This document shows positions 17,339 to 26,652 of a stretch of 48,392 nt of DNA, one piece after another; within the stretch, counting starts at the first letter, position 1, and every line of letters begins with the position of its first letter. This stretch comes from Variovorax paradoxus (GTDB taxonomy: Bacteria > Pseudomonadota > Gammaproteobacteria > Burkholderiales > Burkholderiaceae_C): the NCBI RefSeq assembly GCF_018614955.1, contig NZ_JAGGNV010000101.1, positions 1 to 48,392 of the forward strand, read 5' to 3'. The notes under the pieces are model-generated. The model searched no databases. It was given only the letters and a program-made list of their open reading frames with translations, and was not told where the DNA came from. A program made the position numbers and the translations under genes.

Positions 17339-17854
17339 TCATGGTGTTTCGCCGCTGGCGGACTCGATCTCTGCGTTGGCGCCGCGCAAGGGGTCGGACA
17401 CTTCTATCCAGTCCAGCTCGTTCTCCATCTGGTGGAACGCGTCATCGCCGATCTCGCCGCTGCTGCGCATCGCGAACAGCGTCTTGCGCGCTGATTGAAG
17501 GGCCAGTCGGTACGCGCCTGCATAGACGGCCAGGGATTCCGAATGGTCCGGGGTGTCGTCAGCGGAGCTGAGGCGCACCTTGAAGACCTTGCGCACCCAA
17601 TCGGCGGCCGCGGACGCGTCGCTCGGCAGTGTGGCCAATACGGCCGCGACCATGCCCGCCGGCTTGTCGCGCATCTCTGCAACGGCGACAAGCTCCGACT
17701 CGATTTCCTCGAAGCGTGGGGCCAGCTTCTGGATCAGGCGCTCGCCGAATCTGTCGGAGCGACGCTGCGTGTGGTGCGGGTTAGCAGGCGCATCGGCTCG
17801 GACCTCGACGACAGCGTTCGCCTGCGGGGATGTTCGCTTGACACCCGCGGCCAT
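17339..17854 (-). pseudogene. Isolated C-terminal cytoplasmic tail resembling a CPA1-type Na+/H+ antiporter
   Basis: About 171 residues from ATG 17854, with no membrane segment. The block YRLALQSARKTLFAMRSSGE followed by IGDDAFHQMENELDW resembles the soluble tail that ends NhaP/CPA1 antiporters, and the preceding part is charged and helical like that tail. The roughly twelve transmembrane helices expected before it are absent: the sequence upstream is the promoter of the Bug gene at 17929 on the other strand. I infer a 5'-deleted remnant; a free-standing soluble protein of this kind is the alternative. The frame can be extended to 17935 but overlaps the Bug start. Confidence 0.45.
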
Positions 17855-17928
17855 TCGGCTAACATTCACTCCCAAGAATAGTAATTCATGGCCATGAAGT
17901 CGAGGAGCGAGAACTCCAGGAGACAAGT

Positions 17929-18894
17929 GTGACAACCATTCGCTTCATTCTTTGTGCGGCCTTCGCGCTGGCATTTGCCGCGCCGGTTTCCAGCTGGGCT
18001 GACTTTCCCGACAAGCCCGTGCGGGTCATCGTCCCGTTTGCTCCCGGCAGCCTGACTGACGTGGTGTTCCGCAGCCTGGCGATGGAAATGGAGCGTGACC
18101 TCGGTCAGACCGTCGTGATCGACAACAAGGCGGGCGCGAGCGGCATCATCGGCACGCAAGCTGCCGTGACGGCACCGCCCGACGGCTACACCCTGGTCTC
18201 TGTTGGCGTGACCAATGGCGCTAGTAACAAGTCGCTCTTCAAGAAACTGCCGTATGACCCGAGCAAGGACTTCACGCCGATCGGGCTGGTGTCGGAGACC
18301 CCGTTCCTGCTGGTGGTGAACGCGGAGTCGCCCATCAAGAACTTGCGCGAGTTGTTCGCGAAGGCCCGGGCGGAGCCCGACAGCATCCGCTATGCCTATG
18401 CGTCGGGAAGTGCGCAAGTCGCGGGCGCAAAGCTCGCATCCGCTGGCGGCGTCAAGTTTCCCCTCGTCTCGTACAAGAGTTCGCCGCAGATCCTAACGGA
18501 GATCATCGGCGGTGTGGTCGAGACAACGCTTTCGGATTTCGCGGGCGGGATGGCGCTCGTGCGTGCGGGCAAGCTTCGCGCGCTCGGAGTGACGACAAAG
18601 CAGCGTTTCGCGCTTGCACCCGATCTACCGACGCTGGCCGAGGCTGGTGCACCGGGCTACGACGTCGTTGTCTGGTTCGGTCTCGTCGGCCCCGCCGGCA
18701 TGCCCAAGGCAGTGCAGGAGCGCCTCTCCGTCGCCTTGAACAAGGCCCTGAACAGCGCGGCCGTGAAGGAGCGCTTCGAACGGCAGGGAATCACCCCGCG
18801 ACCGAGTACTCCGGGCGAATTCCAGGAATTCCTCGACAAGGAGATCAAGATCTGGAAAGTGATGATCGACGAGGCCGGCCTGAAAGCCGAATGA
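17929..18894 (+). CDS. Bug/TctC-family periplasmic solute-binding protein
   Basis: 321 residues. GTG start at 17929 supported by AGGAGA eight bases before. The signal peptide ends near SSWA and the mature protein opens DFPDKPVRVIVPFAPGSLTD. Later blocks GASGIIGTQA, PPDGYTL and LPTLAEAGAPGYDV are typical. It heads a rightward run with a glutathione transferase 15 bases later, so it may supply that enzyme's substrate. Confidence 0.93.
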   Translation: MTTIRFILCAAFALAFAAPVSSWADFPDKPVRVIVPFAPGSLTDVVFRSLAMEMERDLGQTVVIDNKAGASGIIGTQAAVTAPPDGYTLVSVGVTNGASNKSLFKKLPYDPSKDFTPIGLVSETPFLLVVNAESPIKNLRELFAKARAEPDSIRYAYASGSAQVAGAKLASAGGVKFPLVSYKSSPQILTEIIGGVVETTLSDFAGGMALVRAGKLRALGVTTKQRFALAPDLPTLAEAGAPGYDVVVWFGLVGPAGMPKAVQERLSVALNKALNSAAVKERFERQGITPRPSTPGEFQEFLDKEIKIWKVMIDEAGLKAE

Positions 18895-18909
18895 GGCCAG
18901 CCGCGAATC

Positions 18910-19710
18910 ATGGCGCTTGAGCTCTATCAGACCCCTTCGTCCACCTGCAGCCAGAAGGTGCGGCTCGCGCTGGCCGAGAAGGGTCTTCCGCAACGTGGCA
19001 AGGACTGGCTGGAGCACGAGCTCAACCTGGGCAAGTTCGAGCAACTTGAACCCGACTACCTGAAGCTCAATCCGAATGGCGTCGTGCCGACGCTGCTCCA
19101 CGGCGGCGCGGTGATCATCGAGTCGTCGGTGATCCTCGAGTACCTCGACGAGGTCTTCCCGCAGCCGCCGCTGGTGCCCGCAGATCCGGTCGAACGCGCA
19201 CGCCTGCGCGCCTGGCTGCGCTACGGCGACGAAGTGCCGACCGCGGCCGTGCGCGTCCCGAGCTTCACCAACGTCGTCGTGCCGATGCACTTCGAAAACG
19301 CCGACGACGAGGATTTCGCGCGACATGCCGAGCGCCTGCCGTTGCGCAAGCAGTTCTACCAGCGCATGACTAGGCAGGGCTTTGGCGCCAAGGACCTCGA
19401 AGCGGCGCTCGGCCAAATCCGCCAGACCTGCGAGCGCATCGAAAAGGCGGTGGGCGATCGCGGGGGCCCCTGGATCATGGGCGAGGACTACACGCTGGTC
19501 GAAGTGCAGTTGACGCCGCTCATCGACCGGATGGAAGACCTGGGCTACGCCTACGTCTGGGAGAGCCTGCCGAAGATGGAGGACTGGTGGGCACGCATCA
19601 AGGCGCGGCCATCGTACGGCCAGGCCTTCTATCCCGGCTCGCGCATGTCGCAGCGCTATGGCAAGTACTTTCGAAGCGCGGCCGAGCTCAAGGAAATCCG
19701 CGGGTTCTAG
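18910..19710 (+). CDS. Glutathione S-transferase family protein
   Basis: 266 residues. The thioredoxin-fold N-terminus has SSTCSQKVRLALAEKG (Ser/Cys active-site region), GVVPTLLHGG (cis-Pro) and the glutathione-holding ES pair in VIIESSVILEYLDE. The all-helical C-terminal domain follows and is longer than in standard 200-220 residue GSTs, as in beta-etherase-like or maleylpyruvate-type catabolic enzymes. It acts in the cytosol, conjugating, isomerising or cleaving an electrophile with glutathione; the substrate is unknown. Confidence 0.88.
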   Translation: MALELYQTPSSTCSQKVRLALAEKGLPQRGKDWLEHELNLGKFEQLEPDYLKLNPNGVVPTLLHGGAVIIESSVILEYLDEVFPQPPLVPADPVERARLRAWLRYGDEVPTAAVRVPSFTNVVVPMHFENADDEDFARHAERLPLRKQFYQRMTRQGFGAKDLEAALGQIRQTCERIEKAVGDRGGPWIMGEDYTLVEVQLTPLIDRMEDLGYAYVWESLPKMEDWWARIKARPSYGQAFYPGSRMSQRYGKYFRSAAELKEIRGF

Positions 19711-19822
19711 GCGTGACGCGGCCGACCACCCTTCAGCGAGCCGCAGGAGCTCGCGCTGCATTCAACGCATGACCGCTTTATTCACGGCGATTGGCGGTTT
19801 TCGCCTTCGCAAGGAGATCAAG

Positions 19823-20794
19823 ATGCACTTCTGGAAAAAATTCCTGGCGACCGCCGCCATGGCTTGCGTGACAGCCGCCACGCCGGTCCTGGCGCAAGAC
19901 TCCGCTCGTCTTGGAAAGATCATCACCGGCTATCCGGCCGGTGGCGCAACCGATGTCGTCGTGCGAATCGTGGCACCGCATCTTTCAGCCGTGACAGGCG
20001 TCGACTATGTGGTCGAAAACCGACCGGGCGCAAGCGGGAACATCGGGGCCGAAGCGGTGGTGAAAGCCCCGCCCGACGGCAACACAATCCTGGTGGTCTT
20101 CAATTCGCACAGCACCATCGGCCCGCTGTTCCCGAACTTGCCGTTCGATCCTGTCAGGGACCTTGCATCCGTCGGCCAGATCTCCGAAACCCCTTACCTG
20201 GTCGTCGCCCGCAATGACATCGGCGTCGACGACCTGAAGCAACTGGTCGATCGGGCGAAGCGCACGAATCGTCCCATCACCCTGGGAACTGCCGGGCGTG
20301 CAACGCCGCAGCATCTCATGGCAGAAGTGCTCGCCACGACCACGGGTGCGCCCGTGAGCGCCGTGCACTACAAGGGCTCGGCGTCCGCGCAGAACGACCT
20401 TCTGGGCGGGCACATCGATATTTCCCTGATGACGCCTTCGCTTGGCGGTGCACTGGTGAGGTCCGGCAAGCTCAAGCTGCTGGCCGTGACCTCGTCCGCC
20501 CGAATTCCCGAATACCCGAACGTACCGACGGTTCACGAGCTCGGCTTCGATGCCTGGTCGGGCGCCGGTGTCTGGATTGCGATGCTGGTTCCTGCAAAGA
20601 CCCCCAGGGCGGTCGTCGCCAAACTGAACACCGCGCTGAACGACGCCCTCAAGAAGTCCGAGGTGGTCGCAAAGCTGAAGTCCGTCGGCATGAACCCGAC
20701 CGGACGGTCGCCGGAGCAACTCGACAAGATCATGCAGGGCGAACGGGCGACGTGGGCGGCCGTGATCCGCGACCAGAAGATCAGCGTCGAGTGA
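19823..20794 (+). CDS. Bug/TctC-family periplasmic solute-binding protein
   Basis: 323 residues from ATG 19823, with AAGGAGA nine bases before. The signal peptide MHFWKKFLATAAMACV.. ends at VLAQ. The mature protein opens RLGKIITGYPAGGATDVVVR. GASGNIGAEAV, PPDGNTILV, HYKGSASAQNDLLGGH and VPTVHELGFDAWSG follow the family pattern. The frame is open upstream into the GST gene, but the ribosome site fixes the start. It is the second Bug gene in this rightward group. Confidence 0.93.
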   Translation: MHFWKKFLATAAMACVTAATPVLAQDSARLGKIITGYPAGGATDVVVRIVAPHLSAVTGVDYVVENRPGASGNIGAEAVVKAPPDGNTILVVFNSHSTIGPLFPNLPFDPVRDLASVGQISETPYLVVARNDIGVDDLKQLVDRAKRTNRPITLGTAGRATPQHLMAEVLATTTGAPVSAVHYKGSASAQNDLLGGHIDISLMTPSLGGALVRSGKLKLLAVTSSARIPEYPNVPTVHELGFDAWSGAGVWIAMLVPAKTPRAVVAKLNTALNDALKKSEVVAKLKSVGMNPTGRSPEQLDKIMQGERATWAAVIRDQKISVE

Positions 20795-20899
20795 CACGCC
20801 GCGCCTGTCAGGCGTCATGAAACAAGGCGTCGGGGGTTGCAAGCGCAACTAATCACGCAGATCGAGCAATCTGCAAGTACGAACATTGAAAGGTGCCAA

Positions 20900-21832
20900 A
20901 TGCAAAAGGTCGGATTCATAGGTCTGGGCAACATGGGGCGGGGCATGGCGGCACGCCTGGTGCAGGCCGGGCATGACACGGTTGTCCACGATGTCCGGGA
21001 CGAACTGCGCGGGCAGTTCGAGTCGCGCGGTGCCGCGTGGGCCGGATCGGCGCAGGAGGTTGGCGACGTCGCCGAGATGGTGGCGATCAGCCTGCCGACG
21101 CCTCGCGTAGTGGAGCAGGTGCTGCTCGGCGATGGCGGCCTGATCAAGGGACGCGCCGTGCGCATCGTGGTCGACACGTCCACGACTGGCCCCGAGGTCT
21201 CGCGACGCGCGGCCCAACGTCTCGGCGAACGTGGCATCAAGCTGGTGGATGCGCCGGTGAGCGGCGGGATGACCGGCGCCGAGGAAGGCACTCTCAGCAT
21301 CATGGCCTCGGGCGACCGGCAGGCATTCGACGCGGTGTCGCCCCTGCTGAGTTCGATCGGACGTCACATCTTCTACCTGGGACCCGACGCCGGCCAGGGC
21401 CAGATGATGAAGATCATCAACAACACCATGTGCGCCGTCGCGACACTGGCCAGCTTCGAGGGACTGGTCCTGGGCAGCCGTGCCGGGATCGATGCCCAGA
21501 CCATGCTGGAGATCCTGAACGTCTCCAGCGGCCGCAGCTTCGCGACCGAAGTCAAAATCCCGCAATGCGTGGTGCAGCGCAACTTTCCGCAGCGGTTCAC
21601 GACGGACCTCCTGCACAAGGACGTGAAACTGTGCATCGACGAAGCACAGCGGCTGGGCGTCCCGATGTGGGTGAGCGATTCCGCGCGCCAGATGTTGTCG
21701 TTCGCGATCGGGCAGGGCGACGGGCCGGTCGATTACGCGAACATCATCAAGCGTTACGAGGCATGGGCAAAAGTGCAGTTCGGCGGCGACACGCGCGCCC
21801 AGGCTGGAACAGTCAAAGGAGAGTCAGCATGA
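20900..21832 (+). CDS. 3-hydroxyisobutyrate/tartronate-semialdehyde-type dehydrogenase (beta-hydroxyacid dehydrogenase family)
   Basis: 310 residues. The Rossmann start GFIGLGNMGRGMAARL gives the NAD(P) site. DAPVSGGMTGAEEGTL near residue 117 is the substrate-binding motif, and GQGQMMKIINN near 170 carries the catalytic Lys. It oxidises a 2- or 3-hydroxyacid to the semialdehyde or keto acid, or does the reverse. ATG 20900 is preceded by GAAAGG. Its stop overlaps the next gene's start (ATGA), so the two are translationally coupled. Confidence 0.9.
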   Translation: MQKVGFIGLGNMGRGMAARLVQAGHDTVVHDVRDELRGQFESRGAAWAGSAQEVGDVAEMVAISLPTPRVVEQVLLGDGGLIKGRAVRIVVDTSTTGPEVSRRAAQRLGERGIKLVDAPVSGGMTGAEEGTLSIMASGDRQAFDAVSPLLSSIGRHIFYLGPDAGQGQMMKIINNTMCAVATLASFEGLVLGSRAGIDAQTMLEILNVSSGRSFATEVKIPQCVVQRNFPQRFTTDLLHKDVKLCIDEAQRLGVPMWVSDSARQMLSFAIGQGDGPVDYANIIKRYEAWAKVQFGGDTRAQAGTVKGESA

Positions 21833-22209
21833 GTTCGAGATTGGAAAAAGGTCGGGAGATCCTCAGGAACACCCTGGGCGCCGAGTACTACGACCGCCGT
21901 GCCAGCAGCACGAATGATTTCAATGCGCCCCTGCGCCGTCTGACGGACGAATACTGCTTCGGCGAAGTCTGGGGCGACGAGGCACTGCCGCCAAAGATCC
22001 GCAGCATGCTGGTGATCGCGCTGTTGGCCGGCATGGGACGCGAGCAGGAGCTTGGGACGCACTTGCGCGGCGCCATCAACAACGGCTGCAGCGTGGAAGA
22101 GATCCGCGCGGTGATGCTCCAGGTCGGCGTCTACTGTGGCATCCCGGCAGGCGTTGGCGGCACGCGGGCGGCGGAAGCCGTCCTGCGCGAGTGCAAGCTG
22201 ATTCCGTGA
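21829..22209 (+). CDS. Carboxymuconolactone decarboxylase family protein (PcaC-like)
   Basis: 126 residues, the size of free-standing 4-carboxymuconolactone decarboxylase. Seen: N-terminal RLEKGREILRNTLG, FGEVWGDEALPPKIRSMLVI and the helical HLRGAINNGCSVEEIRAV with a conserved His and Cys. Enzymes of this type decarboxylate a lactone in the protocatechuate pathway, but no other pca gene is present, so a different ring-cleavage product is likely. It overlaps the dehydrogenase before it by four bases. Confidence 0.88.
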   Translation: MSSRLEKGREILRNTLGAEYYDRRASSTNDFNAPLRRLTDEYCFGEVWGDEALPPKIRSMLVIALLAGMGREQELGTHLRGAINNGCSVEEIRAVMLQVGVYCGIPAGVGGTRAAEAVLRECKLIP

Positions 22210-22270
22210 CGCGCAGGCGCGGCCATCGTGCCGCTGCGTTGCGCCGCGGTCCCTTGGACAGCAGTTCGTC

Positions 22271-23704
22271 ATGACTGTGCACGCCAACTACGTCGACGGC
22301 CGATGGATCGCAGGATCCGACGCCATTGCAAACATCAATCCGTCCAACGTAGACGACGTGGTTGGTCACTATGCCCACGCAGACGCGCGCCTTGCACGGG
22401 AAGCCGTCCTCGCCGCGCATCACGCACAGGCTTCCTGGGGGCTGAGCTCCCCCATGCAGCGATCACGGCCCTTGCAGGCCGTAGCCAGGGGCCTCGAGAC
22501 GCGCATCGAGGAAATCGCGTTGCTGCTGTCGAGGGAAGAGGGCAAGACGCTGGGCGAGGCCCGCGGGGAAATCCAGCGTGCAGCTGAAATCTTCAGCTAC
22601 TACGCGGGTGAAACTTTGCGTCAGGCGGGTGGGCTTCACGATTCGGTCAGGCACGGGGTGACTGTCGAAGTCACTCGCGAGCCGATCGGCGTTGTCGCGC
22701 TGATCACGCCGTGGAACGTGCCTCTTGCCATCCCCGCGTGGAAGGTGGCCCCGGCTCTCGCCTATGGCAACTGCGTAGTTCTCAAGCCTTCCGAGGTGGC
22801 GCCGGGCTCCGCATGGCTGCTGTCAGAAATCATCGCTGCGGCCGGCTTTCCACCAGGTGTCTTCAACCTGGTCATGGGAACGGGCGCCGAGCTCGGGCGG
22901 GCTCTGCTCGACGCACCGGAACTTGCTGGCGTGAGTTTCACGGGCTCGGTGCCGACGGGTCGGTCGATCGCCGATGCTGCCATCTCGGGCTACAAGAAGC
23001 TGCAGCTCGAAATGGGCGGGAAGAACGCGCTGGTGGTCCTCAACGATGCAGACCTGGACCTGGCCGTGGAGTGCGCCCTCGACGGCGCATTCCTTGCCAC
23101 GGGCCAGCGTTGCACTGCCTCCAGCCGGCTCATCGTGACGAAAGGCATCTACGGCCGGTTCGTGGACGAGATGAACCGCAGGATGTCTGCGTTGCGCGTC
23201 GGCGATGCATTGGACAACCAGACCCAGATCGGGCCAGTGGCCAGCCGCGCGCAGTTCGAGCGTGACCTTCATTACATCGCGCTCGCGCGCAGTGAGGGCG
23301 GGACGGTCACGGGCGGCGAGCCGCTCAAGCGCGACCACGAAGGCTTCTTCCTTTCGCCCTGCCTTGTGACCGATCTTGGGAACAACGCACGGGTCTGCCG
23401 CGAGGAGATCTTCGGCCCGGTGGCCTGCGTCATCGCCGTTAACGACTACGAGGAGGCGCTTGCAACCGCAAACGATACGCAGTTCGGGCTGTCCTCGGGC
23501 ATCGTCACGACATCGCTCAAGCACGCGTCGCATTTTCGGCGCCACTCGCAAGCCGGTTTGGTCATGGTCAACATGTCCACGTCCGGCGTCGACTTCCACG
23601 TGCCCTTCGGGGGAAGGAAGTCGTCCAGCTACGGAAGCCGGGAACAGGGCCAGCATGCCGCGGAGTTCTTCACCACGACGAAGACCTCGTACATCCGGGC
23701 ATAG
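22271..23704 (+). CDS. NAD(P)-dependent aldehyde dehydrogenase
   Basis: 477 residues. ITPWNVPLAIPAWKVAPAL near residue 145, FTGSVPTGRSI near 222, QLEMGGKNALVV with the general-base Glu near 248, and TGQRCTASSRL with the nucleophile Cys near 282. The family around it includes vanillin, semialdehyde and 2,5-dioxovalerate dehydrogenases. The upstream beta-hydroxyacid dehydrogenase could provide its semialdehyde, and the CaiB protein downstream could activate the acid with CoA; this is inferred from order only. Confidence 0.92.
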   Translation: MTVHANYVDGRWIAGSDAIANINPSNVDDVVGHYAHADARLAREAVLAAHHAQASWGLSSPMQRSRPLQAVARGLETRIEEIALLLSREEGKTLGEARGEIQRAAEIFSYYAGETLRQAGGLHDSVRHGVTVEVTREPIGVVALITPWNVPLAIPAWKVAPALAYGNCVVLKPSEVAPGSAWLLSEIIAAAGFPPGVFNLVMGTGAELGRALLDAPELAGVSFTGSVPTGRSIADAAISGYKKLQLEMGGKNALVVLNDADLDLAVECALDGAFLATGQRCTASSRLIVTKGIYGRFVDEMNRRMSALRVGDALDNQTQIGPVASRAQFERDLHYIALARSEGGTVTGGEPLKRDHEGFFLSPCLVTDLGNNARVCREEIFGPVACVIAVNDYEEALATANDTQFGLSSGIVTTSLKHASHFRRHSQAGLVMVNMSTSGVDFHVPFGGRKSSSYGSREQGQHAAEFFTTTKTSYIRA

Positions 23705-23747
23705 ACAGACCTCGACGCCTCATCGGACTTTCATCGGAAACGCCAGC

Positions 23748-24890
23748 ATGCCTGCATCACCCATCAGCGGCTCCCTCCAAGGTTTGCGCATCGTGGATCT
23801 CTCCCGCGTCCTGAGCGGGCCGTATTGCACCCAGATCCTGGCGGATCATGGGGCGGACGTTCTCAAGGTCGAGCCCCCCAGCGGCGATGAGACGCGAACA
23901 TGGGGGCCGCCTTTTGTCGACGACGTTGCAGCCTATTTCCAGGGCGTGAACCGGAACAAACGCAGCATCTGCCTCGACCTTTCGAAACCCGAGGGCAAGG
24001 AACGCGTGCTGCAGCTGCTGGCGAAAGCGGACGTCGTCGTTGAAAACTTCAAGGCCGGCACCATGGCGCGCTGGGGACTGGGTCACGAAGACCTGGCCGC
24101 ACGCTTTCCCGCCCTGGTGTATTGCAGCATCTCCGGCTTCGGCGGCGATGGTCCCTTGGGGGGCCTGCCAGGCTATGACGCCGCGGTGCAGGCCATGTCC
24201 GGCATCATGAGCGTCAACGGTGAAGCGGGCGGTGATGCCACCCGCGTGGGCATTCCGATCGTCGACATGGTCACGGGGCTGAACGCGACCATCGGCATCC
24301 TCGCCGCCCTGCAGGAAAGAAACCGCAGTGGCCGCGGGCAACGCGTGGAGTTGTCGCTGTTCGACTGCGCGCTGTCCATCCTGCACCCTCACATGGCCAA
24401 CTTCCTGGCCTCCGGCAAGGTGCCGCAGCGGACGGGGAATGCGCACCCCAACATCGCTCCGTACGACATCGTTGCAACACGCACCACGCCCATCTTCCTG
24501 GCCGTTGGAAACGACGGCCAGTTCCGTCGACTCTGCGAGGTGCTGGGCTCGGCTGAACTTGCCGATGCGCCTGAATTCCTCAGGAACGGGGACCGCTGCG
24601 ATCATCGCTCGGCGCTCACCCAGCGCCTCCATGAACTCATGCGCGGCGAGGATGGCGCAGAACTGGCCGAACGCCTGATGAGGGCCGGTGTGCCTTGCTC
24701 CAACGTCCTGGACGTCCGGATGGCCCTGGATCACCCGCAGACGCGTCACCGCGAGATGCTGGTGTCCATCGGTGACTACCGCGGCATCGCATCGCCGATC
24801 CGGCTCGATCGCACTCCTGCAACGTACCGGGTCCAGCCTCCAAGGCTGAACGAGCACCAGCTGTCGTTCGACTTCGCAGGCCCTGCCTAG
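23748..24890 (+). CDS. CaiB/BaiF family (class III) CoA-transferase
   Basis: 380 residues from ATG 23748. LQGLRIVDLSRVLSGPYCTQ and LADHGADVLKVEPPSGDETR open the family fold, NRNKRSICLDL follows, and LPGYDAAVQAMSG near residue 140-150 holds the catalytic Asp that forms the acyl anhydride. Length is standard. It moves CoA between carboxylic acids. It ends the rightward group; its TAG (24888-24890) overlaps the TAG of the convergent CoA-transferase subunit. Confidence 0.93.
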   Translation: MPASPISGSLQGLRIVDLSRVLSGPYCTQILADHGADVLKVEPPSGDETRTWGPPFVDDVAAYFQGVNRNKRSICLDLSKPEGKERVLQLLAKADVVVENFKAGTMARWGLGHEDLAARFPALVYCSISGFGGDGPLGGLPGYDAAVQAMSGIMSVNGEAGGDATRVGIPIVDMVTGLNATIGILAALQERNRSGRGQRVELSLFDCALSILHPHMANFLASGKVPQRTGNAHPNIAPYDIVATRTTPIFLAVGNDGQFRRLCEVLGSAELADAPEFLRNGDRCDHRSALTQRLHELMRGEDGAELAERLMRAGVPCSNVLDVRMALDHPQTRHREMLVSIGDYRGIASPIRLDRTPATYRVQPPRLNEHQLSFDFAGPA

Positions 24891-25543
24891 CCCGCGGGGC
24901 GCGGCGCAAGCAGGCGTGTCCCCAACAGGCGCTCCAGTTCGGCGTGGCTCAGGCCGTCCACGATGCCGGATGCGCAGATTCCCACGGCGGTGATGTCGAG
25001 GGTGGCGAGATCCCCATACACGCGGGTCACGCAGCGCTCGCCCGTGATCGGGTAGGTGCACGTCTCCACGATCTTCGAGCGCCCCTCCTTGGTCAGGAGG
25101 TCCATGATGACCCACACCTGCTTGGCGCCCACGGCCAGGTCCATCGCCCCGCCCACCGCGGGAACGACCTGCGGGTCGCCCGTGTCCCAGTTCGCCAGGT
25201 CGCCGGCGACGGAGACCTGGTAGGCGCCCAATACGCTGATATCGAGATGCCCACCGCGGATGATCATGAAGCTGTCGGCGTGGTGGAAGAAGCTCGCGCC
25301 CGCCAGCAGCGTCACGGCCTCCTTGCCAGCGTTGATGAGGTCCCAATCCTCCTCGCCGGGCCGTGCATTGGGGCCCATGCCGAGGATGCCGTTCTCGCTG
25401 TGCAAGACGATCTCGCGGTCCGGCGGCAGGTAGTTCGAGACAAGGGTCGGCATGCCGACACCGAGGTTGACGTAGGCCCCATCCGGGATGTCGCGGGCCG
25501 CGCGCATGGCGCGTTCGTTCTTGCTCAGCCGGGCGTAGTTCAT
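24887..25543 (-). CDS. Class I CoA-transferase, beta subunit (3-oxoacid/3-oxoadipate type)
   Basis: 218 residues from ATG 25543. Seen: DGAYVNLGVGMPTLVSNYLP and HSENGILGMGP, whose Glu is the catalytic residue that carries the CoA thioester, then GGHLDISVLGAYQVS. It pairs with the alpha subunit at 25540-26232; the genes overlap by four bases (ATGA). It transfers CoA from succinyl-CoA or a similar donor to a 3-oxo acid. It is the last gene of the leftward operon that starts at 28890. Confidence 0.92.
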   Translation of the reverse strand: MNYARLSKNERAMRAARDIPDGAYVNLGVGMPTLVSNYLPPDREIVLHSENGILGMGPNARPGEEDWDLINAGKEAVTLLAGASFFHHADSFMIIRGGHLDISVLGAYQVSVAGDLANWDTGDPQVVPAVGGAMDLAVGAKQVWVIMDLLTKEGRSKIVETCTYPITGERCVTRVYGDLATLDITAVGICASGIVDGLSHAELERLLGTRLLAPRPAG

Positions 25544-26232
25544 TTGTCGGCTCCTGCGGCATTGATGGTGCGGGGAATGCACACGATCTTGTCGACGAAG
25601 ATGCCCGGAGTGACGATGTGCTCCGGGTCGAGGGCGCCCAGCTCTACGACCTCGTTCACGGACACCACCGTCCTCTTCGCGGCCGGTGCCATGACCGGCC
25701 CGAAGTTGCGTGCCGCCTTCCGGTAGACGACGTTGCCCCAGCGGTCGCCACGCTCGGCGTTGATCAGGGCCAGGTCAGCGTGGATGGGAAGCTCGAGCAC
25801 GTAGTTCTTGCCATCGATCTGACGCAGTTCCTTCCCCTTCGCAAGTGGTGTTCCGGAGGACGTCTGGATGAAGAATCCCCCGATGCCCGCACCCGCCGCC
25901 CGGATGCGTTCGGCAAGGGTGCCCTGGGGCACCAGTTCCAGTTCGACGCGCCCTGCGCGGTAGAGCTCGTCGAACACGAACGACGTGGGCGCCCGGGGAA
26001 AACTGCAGATCATCCTGCGCACACGACCTGCCTTGAGCAGTGCAGCCAGACCAGCCTCTCCCGAGCCGGCGTTGTTGCAGACCACGGTCAGGTCGCGCGC
26101 TCCTTGCACGACCAAGCCTGCGATCAACGCATGCGACATCCCCGCGTCGCCAAAGCCGCTCAGCAGGACGGTCGAGCCGTCGGCCACGTTGCCGAGCGCC
26201 TCGGCCACGGAATTCACTATCTTGTTGATCAC
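25540..26232 (-). CDS. Class I CoA-transferase, alpha subunit
   Basis: 230 residues. Seen: DGSTVLLSGFGDAGMSHALI (CoA-binding glycine loop), VPQGTLAERIRAAGAGIGGF and ADLALINAERGDRWGNVVYR, all standard for PcaI/ScoA-type subunits. It forms a complex with the beta subunit. It starts two bases after the DUF35 gene ends, which implies coupling. Confidence 0.93.
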   Translation of the reverse strand: MINKIVNSVAEALGNVADGSTVLLSGFGDAGMSHALIAGLVVQGARDLTVVCNNAGSGEAGLAALLKAGRVRRMICSFPRAPTSFVFDELYRAGRVELELVPQGTLAERIRAAGAGIGGFFIQTSSGTPLAKGKELRQIDGKNYVLELPIHADLALINAERGDRWGNVVYRKAARNFGPVMAPAAKRTVVSVNEVVELGALDPEHIVTPGIFVDKIVCIPRTINAAGADK

Positions 26233-26233
26233 G

Positions 26234-26650
26234 TCAGGCGTCCCGTGTTTGAAGCGGTCGGAACATCGGGATCTTCTGCCCGCCCGTTGCAGGCACGAAG
26301 ACGACCTCCACCGGATCCCCGATGCGAAGGGCGTCCAGGTCGCAGTCCACGATGTTCGTCATGAGGGTCACGCCCTCGGGAAGCTGGACGTACGCCATCG
26401 CGTATGGCGTGGGCGTGCCGCGGCGGGTCACGCTCAGCGCGTAGATCACCCCACGGCCATCGGCTTGCTGCCACGTGGTGCGGTCGCTGCCACACAAGGG
26501 GCACAGCGTGCGCGGGTAATGATGCGAGCGGCCGCAGGCATCGCAGTGCTTGACAAGAAGCCGACCCTCGGCCGCCGCATCCCAGTACGGCACGGCTTCG
26601 GGCGACGCTGGGGGCAATTGCAGCTCGCGGGCCTGGTATTGCGTTGCCAT
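26234..26650 (-). CDS. DUF35 zinc-ribbon/OB-fold protein, partner of the thiolase-like gene
   Basis: 138 residues from ATG 26650. The zinc ribbon is CDACG..HHYPRTLCPLCG (residues about 36-55), then an OB-fold (GVIYALSVTRRG, AYVQLPEGVTLMTNI). DUF35 proteins form complexes with thiolase-like proteins; in steroid side-chain degradation the pair (Ltp2 with its DUF35 partner) is an aldolase. Here the thiolase-like gene ends two bases before this start. The frame can be extended upstream but would overlap the thiolase-like gene. Confidence 0.9.
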   Translation of the reverse strand: MATQYQARELQLPPASPEAVPYWDAAAEGRLLVKHCDACGRSHHYPRTLCPLCGSDRTTWQQADGRGVIYALSVTRRGTPTPYAMAYVQLPEGVTLMTNIVDCDLDALRIGDPVEVVFVPATGGQKIPMFRPLQTRDA

Positions 26651-26652
26651 GG

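Noticed and set aside
23757..25562. A 601-codon open frame on the minus strand across the CaiB gene and the CoA-transferase subunit
   Set aside because: It is antisense to CaiB and out of frame with the real subunit. Its composition is Arg/Gly/His-rich with no family motif, typical of GC-rich shadow frames.
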